Positions 1-9,148 of a stretch of 64,000 bases of DNA are shown here, piece after piece. Position 1 is the first letter of the stretch, and each line of letters begins with the position of its first letter. The notes under the pieces were generated by a model. It was not told where the DNA came from and did not search any database. It was given only the letters and a program-made list of their open reading frames with translations. The position numbers were made by a program, and so were the translations under genes. Source of the DNA: Bacteroidota bacterium (lineage in GTDB: Bacteria > Bacteroidota > Bacteroidia > Bacteroidales > JAADJA01); NCBI GenBank assembly GCA_020444515.1, contig JAHLKX010000007.1, positions 222,331-286,330 on the forward strand. The letters run 5' to 3'.

Positions 1-2
1 CT

Positions 3-725
3 GCAATGATCATTGGTGGCCTGGCGGCTCCCCTTGTAATCGCTGTTCACTCTATCGTTTCGATGGACTTCGCCACATCGGTTATGGCAGGCTGGCATAC
101 CACAGTATTTCCACCTTATTTTGTTATTGGCGCTATATTTTCAGGGTTTGCCATGGTACTTACCCTGATGATCATTATCCGAAAGGTCTTCAAGTTCCAG
201 GATTTTGTTACCGATGGGCACCTCGATGCCATTGGCCGCATTCTGACCTTTATCAGTTTGATCATGGGTACCGCATATACGACAGAAATTTTCATTGCCT
301 GGTATTCTGGAATGGAAGGTGAAATTTATACCTTCTTCCACAACCGGATTACAGGGGATCATACCAAAGCCTTTTGGACAATGGTAACCTGTAATGCCAT
401 CATTCCCCAGTTTTTTTGGTTTAAAAAAGTAAGAAAAAATCTGACCCTGGTATTTATCATATCCATCATTATCAATATCGGAATGTGGTTTGAGCGCTAT
501 GTTATTGTCGTTACTTCACTTTCGAAGGATTATCTTCCAGCCAACTGGGCAGAATATACCCCTTCCATTGTTGAGATCGGTACCTACATCGGAACCCTTG
601 GAATTTTTGGAATTGGCGTTTTACTTTTTATTCGTTATATCCCAATGATGGCCATGAGTGAATTGAAGATGATTTTAAAAGGTACCAGTATAATTACGAA
701 TCAGAAACAGGAAGATCATGAATAA
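3..725 (+). CDS. actC: Alternative complex III subunit ActC, NrfD-like (5' truncated)
   Basis: This is the C-terminal part of a polytopic membrane protein whose frame is open to the window edge, so the true start lies upstream; the ATG at 6 is probably internal. Several strongly hydrophobic segments, and the order actC-actD-actE-actF, identify it as the NrfD/PsrC-like quinol-interacting subunit of alternative complex III. That complex oxidises menaquinol and reduces a c-type cytochrome or an associated oxidase. The stop codon overlaps the actD start by 8 bp, so the two are probably translationally coupled. The family assignment comes from recognised sequence character and synteny. Confidence 0.88.
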   Translation, partial: AMIIGGLAAPLVIAVHSIVSMDFATSVMAGWHTTVFPPYFVIGAIFSGFAMVLTLMIIIRKVFKFQDFVTDGHLDAIGRILTFISLIMGTAYTTEIFIAWYSGMEGEIYTFFHNRITGDHTKAFWTMVTCNAIIPQFFWFKKVRKNLTLVFIISIIINIGMWFERYVIVVTSLSKDYLPANWAEYTPSIVEIGTYIGTLGIFGIGVLLFIRYIPMMAMSELKMILKGTSIITNQKQEDHE

Positions 726-1221
726 TACAGCTATATACGGCGTTTTTGAAAGTGAGGAGACCCTTCTTAGCGCCATTCGTAGTATCCGGGAAAAGGATAT
801 AAAAATCACTGATGTGGTGACACCCTATCCCGTTGAAGAAGTATTCGAAGCCCTGAACCTAAAAACCAGGATCCCTGCATTGGCGTTCATGTATGGCCTG
901 TTTGGATTATTGGCTACTTTCGGATTTTTGTACTGGACTTCTGTTGTCAATTATCCACTGGTTTTTGGTGGTAAGCCACAAAATACCCTGTCATTTGTGA
1001 TCGTGATTTTCGTCATGGTCATCAATATTACCATTGCATCTACAGTAGTTACTTTTTTCATTACGGAAAAGAAAGGGCCGGGTGCAGTGCCGAAGTACGA
1101 ATATGATGGGATGTCGGATGATAAATATTTTATCATCATCGAAAAGGATGAACAATTGGATACGGAATCTGTAAATGCTCTGCTCAAGGCCGGTGGAGCC
1201 ATTGAAATTACTGAAAAATAA
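718..1221 (+). CDS. actD: Alternative complex III subunit ActD (DUF3341)
   Basis: A 167-residue protein with a cytosolic-looking N-terminal domain opening with a YGVFES motif. Two transmembrane segments follow at about residues 55-77 and 95-118, and then a charged C-terminal domain. This architecture and length match ActD (DUF3341), the small two-helix subunit that binds next to ActC. Its start overlaps the end of actC by 8 bp and actE follows closely, so it is an internal gene of the act operon. No redox cofactor motif is present, as expected for this subunit. Confidence 0.9.
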   Translation: MNNTAIYGVFESEETLLSAIRSIREKDIKITDVVTPYPVEEVFEALNLKTRIPALAFMYGLFGLLATFGFLYWTSVVNYPLVFGGKPQNTLSFVIVIFVMVINITIASTVVTFFITEKKGPGAVPKYEYDGMSDDKYFIIIEKDEQLDTESVNALLKAGGAIEITEK

Positions 1222-1248
1222 AATCAACGATTGATAAAATCAACCGAG

Positions 1249-1830
1249 ATGAAGAAACAACATATATCTTTTATAAAAGTTTTGTCGCTAGTGACCGTAC
1301 TGATGATTTTCGCTTCGTGTAAACGCGACAATAATTATACGGGCCATGCCTACTTCCCTGATATGGCCTATTCAAATGCTTTTGAGACCTATGGATCCAG
1401 CCCTAATTATGCTGACTCGGTAGTCATGATGCATCCGGTAGAAGGAACGGTGCCGAGGGGTGTCATTCCTTATCAATACGGTGCAAAATCATTTGATGAA
1501 CAACAAAGGGCCGGACAGGAGCTTGTGAATCCCTTTATGCCTGAAAAGGAAGTTTTGAAGCGTGGACAGGAACAATTCAATATCTATTGTGCTATGTGCC
1601 ATGGTGAACAGGGCATGGGCGACGGTTATCTTTATACAAACAAGCTTTTCCCTGTTCAACCTACATCTTTGCGTGGAGATTATGTTCAGAATAAACCTGA
1701 TGGAGAAATATATCATGTAATTACCCGCGGATCTATTTCCGGATTGATGGGTGCGCATGGATCGCAAATTCTTCCCGATGACCGCTGGAAGATCGTAACT
1801 TATGTAAAAAATGGTTTTGAAGTAAAATAG
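1249..1830 (+). CDS. actE: Alternative complex III cytochrome c subunit ActE
   Basis: An exported mono-haem cytochrome c. A CAMCH haem-binding motif (Cys114, Cys117, His118) lies in the C-terminal half, and a Met in the downstream GLMGAHG segment could be the sixth ligand. The N-terminus has a hydrophobic signal ending in FASC, a lipobox-like site that suggests lipid anchoring in the periplasm. I prefer the ATG at 1249 to the in-frame TTG at 1231, because it starts directly at the basic MKKQ n-region of the signal peptide. In alternative complex III this subunit passes electrons from the ActB/ActC core to the terminal acceptor. Confidence 0.88.
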   Translation: MKKQHISFIKVLSLVTVLMIFASCKRDNNYTGHAYFPDMAYSNAFETYGSSPNYADSVVMMHPVEGTVPRGVIPYQYGAKSFDEQQRAGQELVNPFMPEKEVLKRGQEQFNIYCAMCHGEQGMGDGYLYTNKLFPVQPTSLRGDYVQNKPDGEIYHVITRGSISGLMGAHGSQILPDDRWKIVTYVKNGFEVK

Positions 1831-1858
1831 CAGGCTACCTGATTTTATCATTAACATT

Positions 1859-3043
1859 ATGACTAACATGGAAAAGAAATTTGAGTTTACACCCCGTTTA
1901 AGATACTTTACCTATGCCCTAATGCTCATCGGTATTATTGCCATAGTGGTGGGTTTTACGACTGATCCGGAGCGAGGATGGGCCAATCTGTTATTGAATA
2001 ATTTCTATTTTCTTTCACTTGCTATTGGTGCTTCCTTTTTCCTAGCCTTACAATATATAACACAATCGGGTTGGTCATCAGCTTTTAAGCGCATACCGGA
2101 ATCAATGAGCGCTTATATCCCTATAGCAGCAATTATCATGGTCATCCTGATCTTTGGGATGAACTCTTTGTACTCCTGGATCAACCCGGAGGCCCATGCA
2201 TTTGATGAGCATGAGGTCCATCTTATTCATCATAAATCACCTTATCTCAATGTGCCTTTCTTTATTGTCAGGCTGGTACTTTATTTTGCAGTTTGGATCT
2301 TTATGACCCAGATGCTCCGGAAATTCTCGCTAAAAGAAGATATGGAAGGGGGTTTGGTTTATTTTGAAAAGAGTGAATTTTATTCCAAGGTGTATATTTT
2401 TACCCTGGCATTGACTTTTTCACTGGCATCATTCGATTGGTTAATGACCCTCGAGCCCACCTGGTACAGTACCATTTATTCTTTGAAAAATTTTGTGGCT
2501 GCCTTTTATCACGGCTCGGCCATTATCGTTCTTATTGTTCTGATCATGCATACATATGGTTACTTCCAGTTCATCAATGATGCCCACTGGCAGGATTTCT
2601 CCAAATATGTTTTTATCCTGTCCATTATCTGGGCGTATTTTTGGTTTTCGCAATATCTGTTGATCTGGTATGCCAATATTCCTGAAGAAACGACTTATTA
2701 TGTTCGCCGATTGCAAGGACCATGGGCGGTTAACTTTTATCTAAACCTGGGCCTCAACTGGATTGTTCCGTTTATTGTCTTGTTGCCCAACTATTTTGCA
2801 AGAAAAAAATTCATTCTTGCCATTGTTATTGTTGCACTGATCATAGGGCAATACACCGATTTATTTGAACAGATCATGCCTGGAACAGTAGGTGAATTCA
2901 AAATTGGATTTACTGAAATCGGAACCTTCGTTGGTTTCGCCGGGTTGTTTGTTTACATGTTCATGCGGACATTGAGTCGGGCAGCTTTGATTCCTGAAAA
3001 GCATCCTTTACTGGAAGAAAGTCTCCATCACTCAGGTCATTGA
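1859..3043 (+). CDS. actF: Alternative complex III subunit ActF, NrfD-like
   Basis: A 394-residue polytopic membrane protein with roughly ten hydrophobic helices, paralogous in type to ActC. It corresponds to ActF, the second NrfD-like subunit (quinol:cytochrome c oxidoreductase quinone-binding subunit 2). It sits 28 bp after actE as the last gene of the cluster. In many Bacteroidota cytochrome c oxidase genes follow actF, but here the next gene is convergent and unrelated. The partner oxidase must therefore be elsewhere, upstream of the window, or absent. Confidence 0.88.
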   Translation: MTNMEKKFEFTPRLRYFTYALMLIGIIAIVVGFTTDPERGWANLLLNNFYFLSLAIGASFFLALQYITQSGWSSAFKRIPESMSAYIPIAAIIMVILIFGMNSLYSWINPEAHAFDEHEVHLIHHKSPYLNVPFFIVRLVLYFAVWIFMTQMLRKFSLKEDMEGGLVYFEKSEFYSKVYIFTLALTFSLASFDWLMTLEPTWYSTIYSLKNFVAAFYHGSAIIVLIVLIMHTYGYFQFINDAHWQDFSKYVFILSIIWAYFWFSQYLLIWYANIPEETTYYVRRLQGPWAVNFYLNLGLNWIVPFIVLLPNYFARKKFILAIVIVALIIGQYTDLFEQIMPGTVGEFKIGFTEIGTFVGFAGLFVYMFMRTLSRAALIPEKHPLLEESLHHSGH

Positions 3044-3086
3044 TCATCCTGATTGGATCATCATCCATTCAATTTTTATTGTAGCA

Positions 3087-4289
3087 TTATTTTAATGCTG
3101 AGAGGGCTTTTTTCATCCTGTCAAGCGCTTCGATCAGCAGCTCTTTTGATGTAGCATAGGACAGGCGGATGCACTTGTCATTTCCAAAAGCGCCGCCTGC
3201 AACCGTGGCTATGTGGGCCTTATCCAAAAGATACAAGCATAGATCATCATCATTGTTGATGGTCGCCTTGCCGTTTGATTTTCCGAAATAATATTCAATG
3301 TTCGGAAAAACGTAAAAGGCGCCATTGGCCTTATTGGGGATTACACCGGGAATGTCATTTAGTTTTTCCAATACCAGTTCCCGTCGCTCTTCAAACGCTT
3401 TTACCATTTTTACCACATCTTCAGAAACACAATTTACGGTTTCGAGTGCGGTAACGCAAGCCTGCTGAGAAATGGATGAAGGTCCGGACGTGATCTGACC
3501 CTGAAGCTTGTCGCATGCTTTGGCAATTTCCGGTGTGGCTGCCATATAACCAATGCGCCAACCCGTCATTGCATAACCTTTTGAGACACCATTCACCAGG
3601 ATGACCCGGTCGCGGATTTCTTCAAATTGGGTAATGGATTCATGTTTTCCATTGAAATTGATGTACTCATAGATCTCATCAGAAATGATAAAAACATGTT
3701 GGTGTCTGGCAAATACATCGGCCAGTGCTTTTAATTCGTTCTGAGTATATACAGATCCTGAGGGATTGCAGGGAGAACTGAACAGAAAGACCTTGGTTTT
3801 ATCGGAAATGGCATTTTCGACCTGGCTGGGTGTTACTTTAAAATCCTGGTCAATATCTGCTCTGATCTCTACCATTTTCCCTTCGGCGAGTTTGACCATT
3901 TCGGGATAGGAAACCCAGTAGGGTGATGGAACAATCACCTCATCACCGGGATTGACAAGGCAAAGCAAGGCGTTGGCGATAGACTGTTTGGCACCATTGG
4001 AAACCACAATTTGACCGGGGGCATAATCAAGCTTATTTTCCAGTTTCAGTTTTTTGGCTATTGCTTCACGCAATTCAATTGTTCCCGAAACCGGAGTGTA
4101 ATGGGTGAAATTATCTTTGATGGCTTGATGTGCTGCCTCCTTGATGCATTCAGGGGTGTTGAAATCAGGTTCTCCAATGCTGAGGTTGATCACATCAATT
4201 CCCTGTACCTTTAATTCACGGCTCTTACGTGCCATTTCCAGCGTTGCCGATTCCGAAAGACGATTGATTCTGTCCGATAAAATACCCAT
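3087..4289 (-). CDS. aspC: Class I PLP-dependent aspartate aminotransferase
   Basis: A 400-residue fold-type I aminotransferase. Visible hallmarks are the N-terminal LSIGEPDF motif, SSPCNPSG around residues 171-178, SDEIYEY near 203-209, and the PLP Schiff-base lysine in SKGYAMTGWR (Lys237). These match the subgroup Ib aspartate/prephenate aminotransferases common in Bacteroidota, which exchange amino groups between aspartate and 2-oxoglutarate. Substrate preference cannot be fixed from sequence alone. The gene is convergent with the act operon (43 bp apart) and divergent from the DUF6973-like gene. Confidence 0.9.
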   Translation of the reverse strand: MGILSDRINRLSESATLEMARKSRELKVQGIDVINLSIGEPDFNTPECIKEAAHQAIKDNFTHYTPVSGTIELREAIAKKLKLENKLDYAPGQIVVSNGAKQSIANALLCLVNPGDEVIVPSPYWVSYPEMVKLAEGKMVEIRADIDQDFKVTPSQVENAISDKTKVFLFSSPCNPSGSVYTQNELKALADVFARHQHVFIISDEIYEYINFNGKHESITQFEEIRDRVILVNGVSKGYAMTGWRIGYMAATPEIAKACDKLQGQITSGPSSISQQACVTALETVNCVSEDVVKMVKAFEERRELVLEKLNDIPGVIPNKANGAFYVFPNIEYYFGKSNGKATINNDDDLCLYLLDKAHIATVAGGAFGNDKCIRLSYATSKELLIEALDRMKKALSALK

Positions 4290-4315
4290 TCCGTTTATGC
4301 TTTAACAATGAAGGG

Positions 4316-4323
4316 CAAATGTA
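4316..4323 (-). promoter_or_regulatory. -7 promoter element of the aminotransferase gene
   Basis: On the minus strand this reads TACATTTG, an exact match to the Bacteroidota -7 consensus TAnnTTTG, 26 bp before the start codon. No convincing TTTG is seen at -33. Confidence 0.55.
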
Positions 4324-4351
4324 AAAAAATTAAAGAATATCCGATGATAGC

Positions 4352-4930
4352 ATGGTTGAATATTTATTATACTTGTATATGATTTTGTTTCGAATACCCT
4401 GGCTACAATTAAAGAGGTGCCATTTTGTGTTTACGCTACTGATGGTCATTTTCTTTTTACCTCAAGTGGCAGTTTCGCAGGATGATTTAAGCATCTTCCG
4501 ATCTTTTGGCAAGCTCAGCCGGCCTGAAAAATGGTGGGCCATCGGTCATTTATTCATAGCCCGGAAGTCTTTCAACCTGTCGAATCATGCTCTCCAAACC
4601 GCCAGGGCACTGGAGCGTAATCAAACCCTGGATGGTGATGCCTCCGGAGGACAGGTAGATGCTTTTAAGCATGCCTACTGGATGGCTCTGCTGGCCCAGG
4701 AGATCAATCCTGAAAAAGCTTTGAAACTGGGGATGGCCCATGAGAAAGGTAATTACCTCGAATATAAAAAAGCCAAGCGAAAAGGAATACAGAATTCCCA
4801 TGATGCCATTGCTTCGGAAATGGATTTATTCAACAATCAAATTGGGATTGAATTCGGACTGCAATATCCTGAAGCCGGTAGGGAAGCGCTCAAACAATTT
4901 ATCATTGAACCATCCTCATGGGAAAAATGA
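4352..4930 (+). CDS. Exported DUF6973-like protein
   Basis: A protein of up to 192 residues with a signal peptide: basic LKR, a hydrophobic stretch, then AVSQ as a plausible cleavage site. The mature part contains the motif GGQVDAFKHAYW followed by ALLAQE and a later AHEKGN, which resembles the DUF6973 family. That family has an uncertain, possibly hydrolytic role, and I do not assign an activity. The alternative ATG at 4379 gives a more compact signal peptide and may be the true start. The stop overlaps the ATG of the next small ORF in an ATGA junction. Confidence 0.7.
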   Translation: MVEYLLYLYMILFRIPWLQLKRCHFVFTLLMVIFFLPQVAVSQDDLSIFRSFGKLSRPEKWWAIGHLFIARKSFNLSNHALQTARALERNQTLDGDASGGQVDAFKHAYWMALLAQEINPEKALKLGMAHEKGNYLEYKKAKRKGIQNSHDAIASEMDLFNNQIGIEFGLQYPEAGREALKQFIIEPSSWEK

Positions 4931-5052
4931 AAGTGATCCTTAAAAATGAAAACGGCGATTTCCTGGATGAAAATGGAGAAGCGATCCCCCGTGAAAAATT
5001 GGATGGTGTCTGGGAAACCAATAAGGTTTTAGTAGATAGCAATTACAAATAG
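4927..5052 (+). CDS. 41-aa ORF coupled to the DUF6973-like gene
   Basis: A 41-codon ORF starting MKVILKNENGDFLDENGE and ending DSNYK. Its ATG shares bases with the preceding TGA (ATGA at 4927-4930), the classic arrangement for translational coupling. It has no signal peptide or membrane segment and is rich in Asp, Glu, Asn and Lys. I do not recognise a family. The overlap and the balanced composition favour a real product, but the short length leaves chance occurrence possible. Confidence 0.45.
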   Translation: MKVILKNENGDFLDENGEAIPREKLDGVWETNKVLVDSNYK

Positions 5053-5061
5053 ACTGACCTT

Positions 5062-6402
5062 TTATTTCACAATCATCTTCCTGGTTTCTGTTTTTCCGTC
5101 TTTACTCAAAACCACAAAGTAAACACCTGAAGTCAGATCCTCAAACTGAATATTTTTGTGATGACCTGATATTTTGGTGTTATAGAATTCCATACCCTGG
5201 GCGTTGATAACGTTCACATCAAAACCAGCCACATTCCTGATCTCAAATTTGCCGGGAGCCGGGTTGGGGCCCATGATTACATTTTGAAATAATACTTTTC
5301 CCAGTCCGGTATTGATATCCACATGCACAGTCCAGTCAGCTTCAATATAACCATTGAGGTGATAAATTACATCTTCTAAAAAGTTATTGGGCGTGATGTT
5401 ATTCATCTGGATATTCCCATTTACTGAAACCTCAACACCCCGAACTTCATAAGTGGCAATCAATGAGGTAACATCCGTGCCGGCCGGAACCGTGAGGAAT
5501 ACTTCATCGCCTTCAATGATACCTTCAACATCCTGGTTTAGTCCTTCATTGAGTTCAGCTAAAAATTGAAATGATTGAAAGTCCGGAGGTCCTAAGCTTT
5601 TAAAGCTTTGTCCTTCGATGAATACACCGCTGTCGTAAATTCCATCACCGACATCAGCCACTGCGATTTTGAAATGATAGGTTTCATTGGGTACAACAAT
5701 GATCTGCATTTCAATCGGAACGGTAAATCCATCATATTCAATAGTTATTTCATTCGTGTTGTCAACAAAATACTCACAGTTTGTGCAAGGTCCGGTTGCA
5801 AGAGTTCCGCATGATGAGAAACCATTGTTTACATTGTTAATTAGGATCGGTATATTTGTTCCGGGAATGAGGGCAATATTGTAATCGACATAATTGCCCG
5901 TATCGGGTTTTGGCCCATCTACAAAAAAGCCATACACGTCGTTAAAACTTGAACCCACCCACTCGTTGTATTCTTCAGATCCGAACACAAACAAACATTT
6001 GATAGTGTCATTTTGCGGAACAAAATCGAATTCGAGAACAGAAGCATCATAGGTAATAGCAGGCAGGCAAATCATATTAAGTGTCGGATCACCAGGTAAT
6101 CCATTTGCCGCAGTAGCGCTGCAATTTAGATTGGGTCCGGGTATATTATATCCGGCACCTGATGTCAGGAATATTCCATTATCAATTCCAAGATTGGTTG
6201 TGTTTCCATTTAAAAATTCACCACTCGCATGATTGGCCCCTGTGTAAACCACATTCGAATACGATACCCCTAATCCTATAAGATTTTCAACCATCTCCTC
6301 TGGCGAAATATCTTCATTGATGGTTATTTGGGCAATTGTATTTTGGTTTGAGAACATTCCAAAAATGAATATGTATAAGAAAGGTAAAATGATTCTCTTC
6401 AT
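5062..6402 (-). CDS. Choice-of-anchor L protein with T9SS sorting domain
   Basis: A 446-residue secreted protein. An N-terminal signal peptide (basic MKR, hydrophobic core, cut near NTIAQ) precedes a choice-of-anchor L domain recognisable by GIFLTSG, FGSEEYNEW and the YGFFVDGP segment. The last 75 or so residues form a T9SS type A sorting domain, with VNVINAQGMEF, SGVYFVV and a terminal KMIVK. The protein should cross the outer membrane through the type IX system and be anchored or released. It is a close paralogue of the gene at 6443-7780, which lies 40 bp upstream in transcription order. Its ligand or function is unknown. Confidence 0.85.
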   Translation of the reverse strand: MKRIILPFLYIFIFGMFSNQNTIAQITINEDISPEEMVENLIGLGVSYSNVVYTGANHASGEFLNGNTTNLGIDNGIFLTSGAGYNIPGPNLNCSATAANGLPGDPTLNMICLPAITYDASVLEFDFVPQNDTIKCLFVFGSEEYNEWVGSSFNDVYGFFVDGPKPDTGNYVDYNIALIPGTNIPILINNVNNGFSSCGTLATGPCTNCEYFVDNTNEITIEYDGFTVPIEMQIIVVPNETYHFKIAVADVGDGIYDSGVFIEGQSFKSLGPPDFQSFQFLAELNEGLNQDVEGIIEGDEVFLTVPAGTDVTSLIATYEVRGVEVSVNGNIQMNNITPNNFLEDVIYHLNGYIEADWTVHVDINTGLGKVLFQNVIMGPNPAPGKFEIRNVAGFDVNVINAQGMEFYNTKISGHHKNIQFEDLTSGVYFVVLSKDGKTETRKMIVK

Positions 6403-6442
6403 GATTGTGATATTAGGGTGATTGTAAGCTTCTCAAAGTTAA

Positions 6443-7780
6443 TTATTTATTCGATACCAGTACCTTTTGGGAGAAGATATTTCCATTTATTTCCACCTGG
6501 ATAATATACAATCCGGATTTCAGTCCGGTAATTTTTTTAATATTATTAACTACTTCAATTGTCCTCATTTTTGCTCCGGTAGAATTGAAAATTGTCACCC
6601 TTGATCCGGCAGCTTTGCGTATGATTATATCGTTTCCGGTACTGTATATCCGAACACTGGAATTTGTTTTTTCAAATACTCCGGTTGAAACATCAACTAC
6701 CACCGACCATATTTTTGAACCTGACCCCTCGAGGGTATAAAGGAGTGGACTGGAAAAGTCATTTACAGTAATACCGTTCAATTGTTTATTATCATCAACG
6801 AAAACCCAGGCTCCGGCATCTTCCCATGAGGCAATTAAATTTGATACATCTGTGCCCAAAGGTACGGAAAGGTGAATTTCATTGTCATAAACTACCCCTT
6901 CGATATCAAAAGGTAAATCCGGATTATTTTCTTTCAAAAAACCAAACGAAATAAACTCAGGTGGACCCGGACTGATAAAATGATCCCCTTCAAGAAAGAG
7001 CCCCGAATCATATGCATAACTGGAAACATCTGCAATACCGATTTTAATATGGTATATTTCATTTGGAACCACAAGTGCCCAGGCTACAAGTTTAGTTGTA
7101 AATCCATCATATTCCATGGCTGTGGTATCAAGGTTGGAGAAATAGTATGCACAATTGGTACAGGGACCCACCGGAGGATTGCCGGGATTTGCCCAGCCAT
7201 TGTTTACATAATTGATACAAACCGGTGTATTGGCTGTTCCTGGCACAATGGCAATGTTTTTGTCTGGATATATCCCACCCAGCGGATTGGGACCTGAAAG
7301 GAAAATCCCACAAACATCGCTGTAAATCGATTCCACCTTTTCATCATAAGCTTCCGAACCGAATGAATACCATATTAAGAGTGAATCGTTTTGCACCTGA
7401 AAATCAAATTCAAGTAGCGCTGCATCATAGGTAGTGTGAATGGTAATACCATTGAGCGAGGGGTGGCCGGGCAAATTATTGTTTTTCCCGGCATCATAGG
7501 ATAAATTGGGTCCTGCTGCTAAAGTTGCATCACCCGTACAAAGCAAAACCCCATCATTCATGTAAACAGGTGTTTCAAGCCCGTTTGAAAAAACAGCCGT
7601 TGCACAATTGGCACCCTGAATGGTTACATTGTCATACGCCAAAATTCCAGGCCCAAGGATTTTTTCGACAATTTGCTGGTAAGTAACATTGGTGTCTATC
7701 TGAATTTGGGCGGAAACGATGTTCGAAAAACCTGCAATGACTAAAATATAAATCAAGGTTTTAACTGGGGGTATTTTCAT
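6443..7780 (-). CDS. Choice-of-anchor L protein with T9SS sorting domain (paralogue)
   Basis: A second choice-of-anchor L protein, 445 residues, almost the same length and domain order as its neighbour at 5062-6402. It carries GVLLCTG, FGSEAYDEK and a C-terminal sorting domain with VTIFNSTGAK, SGLYIIQV and KVLVSNK. The frame extends upstream to 7918, but I chose the ATG at 7780. It begins the signal peptide (MKIPPVK, hydrophobic core, VSAQ), equalises length with the paralogue, and avoids a 41-bp overlap with the next gene. The pair probably arose by tandem duplication, now diverged at DNA level. Confidence 0.85.
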   Translation of the reverse strand: MKIPPVKTLIYILVIAGFSNIVSAQIQIDTNVTYQQIVEKILGPGILAYDNVTIQGANCATAVFSNGLETPVYMNDGVLLCTGDATLAAGPNLSYDAGKNNNLPGHPSLNGITIHTTYDAALLEFDFQVQNDSLLIWYSFGSEAYDEKVESIYSDVCGIFLSGPNPLGGIYPDKNIAIVPGTANTPVCINYVNNGWANPGNPPVGPCTNCAYYFSNLDTTAMEYDGFTTKLVAWALVVPNEIYHIKIGIADVSSYAYDSGLFLEGDHFISPGPPEFISFGFLKENNPDLPFDIEGVVYDNEIHLSVPLGTDVSNLIASWEDAGAWVFVDDNKQLNGITVNDFSSPLLYTLEGSGSKIWSVVVDVSTGVFEKTNSSVRIYSTGNDIIIRKAAGSRVTIFNSTGAKMRTIEVVNNIKKITGLKSGLYIIQVEINGNIFSQKVLVSNK

Positions 7781-7877
7781 GACCGTGATAATTGGTTCAG
7801 CAAATATATGAAAATCACTACCTATAGGACAAGTAAAACAGCTGAATCGTTTCAGTTGGAGGGATTGATTTTGAAAA

Positions 7878-9146
7878 CTACCAATAAAAAGTAAGACCGA
7901 GATAACCTCCCTGACCAACCAATGCCGTTTTACTAAAATAAGAATTGAGGTAAGAAGAACCGGCCCTGAAAACTAATTGATCAGTGATAAACCAACCCAG
8001 TGCAAATCCAAAATTAAATTTTGAATAACTACTATAGACTACAATCGGTGTAACTTGTAATTGGTCTTTGTGATTCCAGGTGCCGAATACCTCAAGCCTG
8101 TAATTCGAAATCAGGGTTGGATAGTAGAAAGCATTCATACCGGCGTAAAACTTCCCGTCGCTGAAAAATTTACCTGCAGTTACATTGATAATTACCGGCA
8201 ATGTTTTGCTGAATGGTGAATCATCCGGATTCTTAAAAATTAAATTTTTTAAATTATCATACGAATAATCATTGGGGATTCCCTGATTGTTTGTTGTATC
8301 GTTGCTAACACCGTCGAATCTGAAGGTGGTATCCATAGATGCACTAAAAGGATTTTTGTTCCAGTTGATAAATCCAAGGTTTTGCAAGCCAATGCCGGCA
8401 TAAAAATCTTTTTCTTTTTCGATGGCATAATGCAGATCAGCAGAAATGCCCACACCATTGATATCGTATACTTTGCCCCAGGTCGAATCGGATGATTTGG
8501 TCTCAGCTATGATCACCGCATCCAGGTAATCGCCTTCAGGGTGGGTATAAAAGCTGGAGTTGGTTACTTTAACCCAGTCGTAATTCTGACCGGATGAAAA
8601 AGCAAGCACACCCCTAAAAGAATGTTTGATGTCGGATGAGCCAAAAAACATGCCCAACCCACCTTTTATCCTGTTGAAATAAATATTGAGATATTCAGAG
8701 TCCGGCACTGACAGGGTTTGTCCTGCATAAGGCTTATTCCCTTTTAATAGCAAACCGATCAAGTCCGGATCGATCTGGCTATCGAGCACTTGCTGAAAAT
8801 CCAACCCTGCATAGAAATATAGTTTACCCGGTTTCTTGATTGAGCTAAACCATGCTTCAACACCTGATTGACGTATCCTTCCAGTCAGGGTTTGCCCATC
8901 CAGACTGCTTATCTGGCGATCTTTCAAATCGTCTGTTAAATATTCCGATTTATTGATGGCACTGAAAAGCTCATTGTTAAAATGATTGGAATTGGCATCA
9001 TCATGATAATAAGCCCTGAATGAATATTTCCAGGAATCTTTTACCAATGAATGGGGATAATAAGGATGGATACCTGGCATTTGAGCGCCTAAGAAGGAGG
9101 TGCTCAAAATCAATATTGCTATGGCAAGGATTCTTTTCATGTTCAT
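7878..9146 (-). CDS. Outer-membrane beta-barrel protein, DUF5723-like
   Basis: A 422-residue protein with a signal peptide (MKRILAIAILIL, cut near LGAQ). The rest is rich in alternating hydrophobic and aromatic strands and ends GYLGLTFYW, typical of an outer-membrane barrel whose terminal aromatic residue is the insertion signal. The overall look fits the DUF5723 family of Bacteroidota barrels. It starts 2 bp after the stop of the lipoprotein gene (9149-10750), so the two are certainly co-transcribed and may form one envelope complex. Transport or assembly function is not deducible. Confidence 0.7.
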   Translation of the reverse strand: MNMKRILAIAILILSTSFLGAQMPGIHPYYPHSLVKDSWKYSFRAYYHDDANSNHFNNELFSAINKSEYLTDDLKDRQISSLDGQTLTGRIRQSGVEAWFSSIKKPGKLYFYAGLDFQQVLDSQIDPDLIGLLLKGNKPYAGQTLSVPDSEYLNIYFNRIKGGLGMFFGSSDIKHSFRGVLAFSSGQNYDWVKVTNSSFYTHPEGDYLDAVIIAETKSSDSTWGKVYDINGVGISADLHYAIEKEKDFYAGIGLQNLGFINWNKNPFSASMDTTFRFDGVSNDTTNNQGIPNDYSYDNLKNLIFKNPDDSPFSKTLPVIINVTAGKFFSDGKFYAGMNAFYYPTLISNYRLEVFGTWNHKDQLQVTPIVVYSSYSKFNFGFALGWFITDQLVFRAGSSYLNSYFSKTALVGQGGYLGLTFYW

Positions 9147-9148
9147 CC

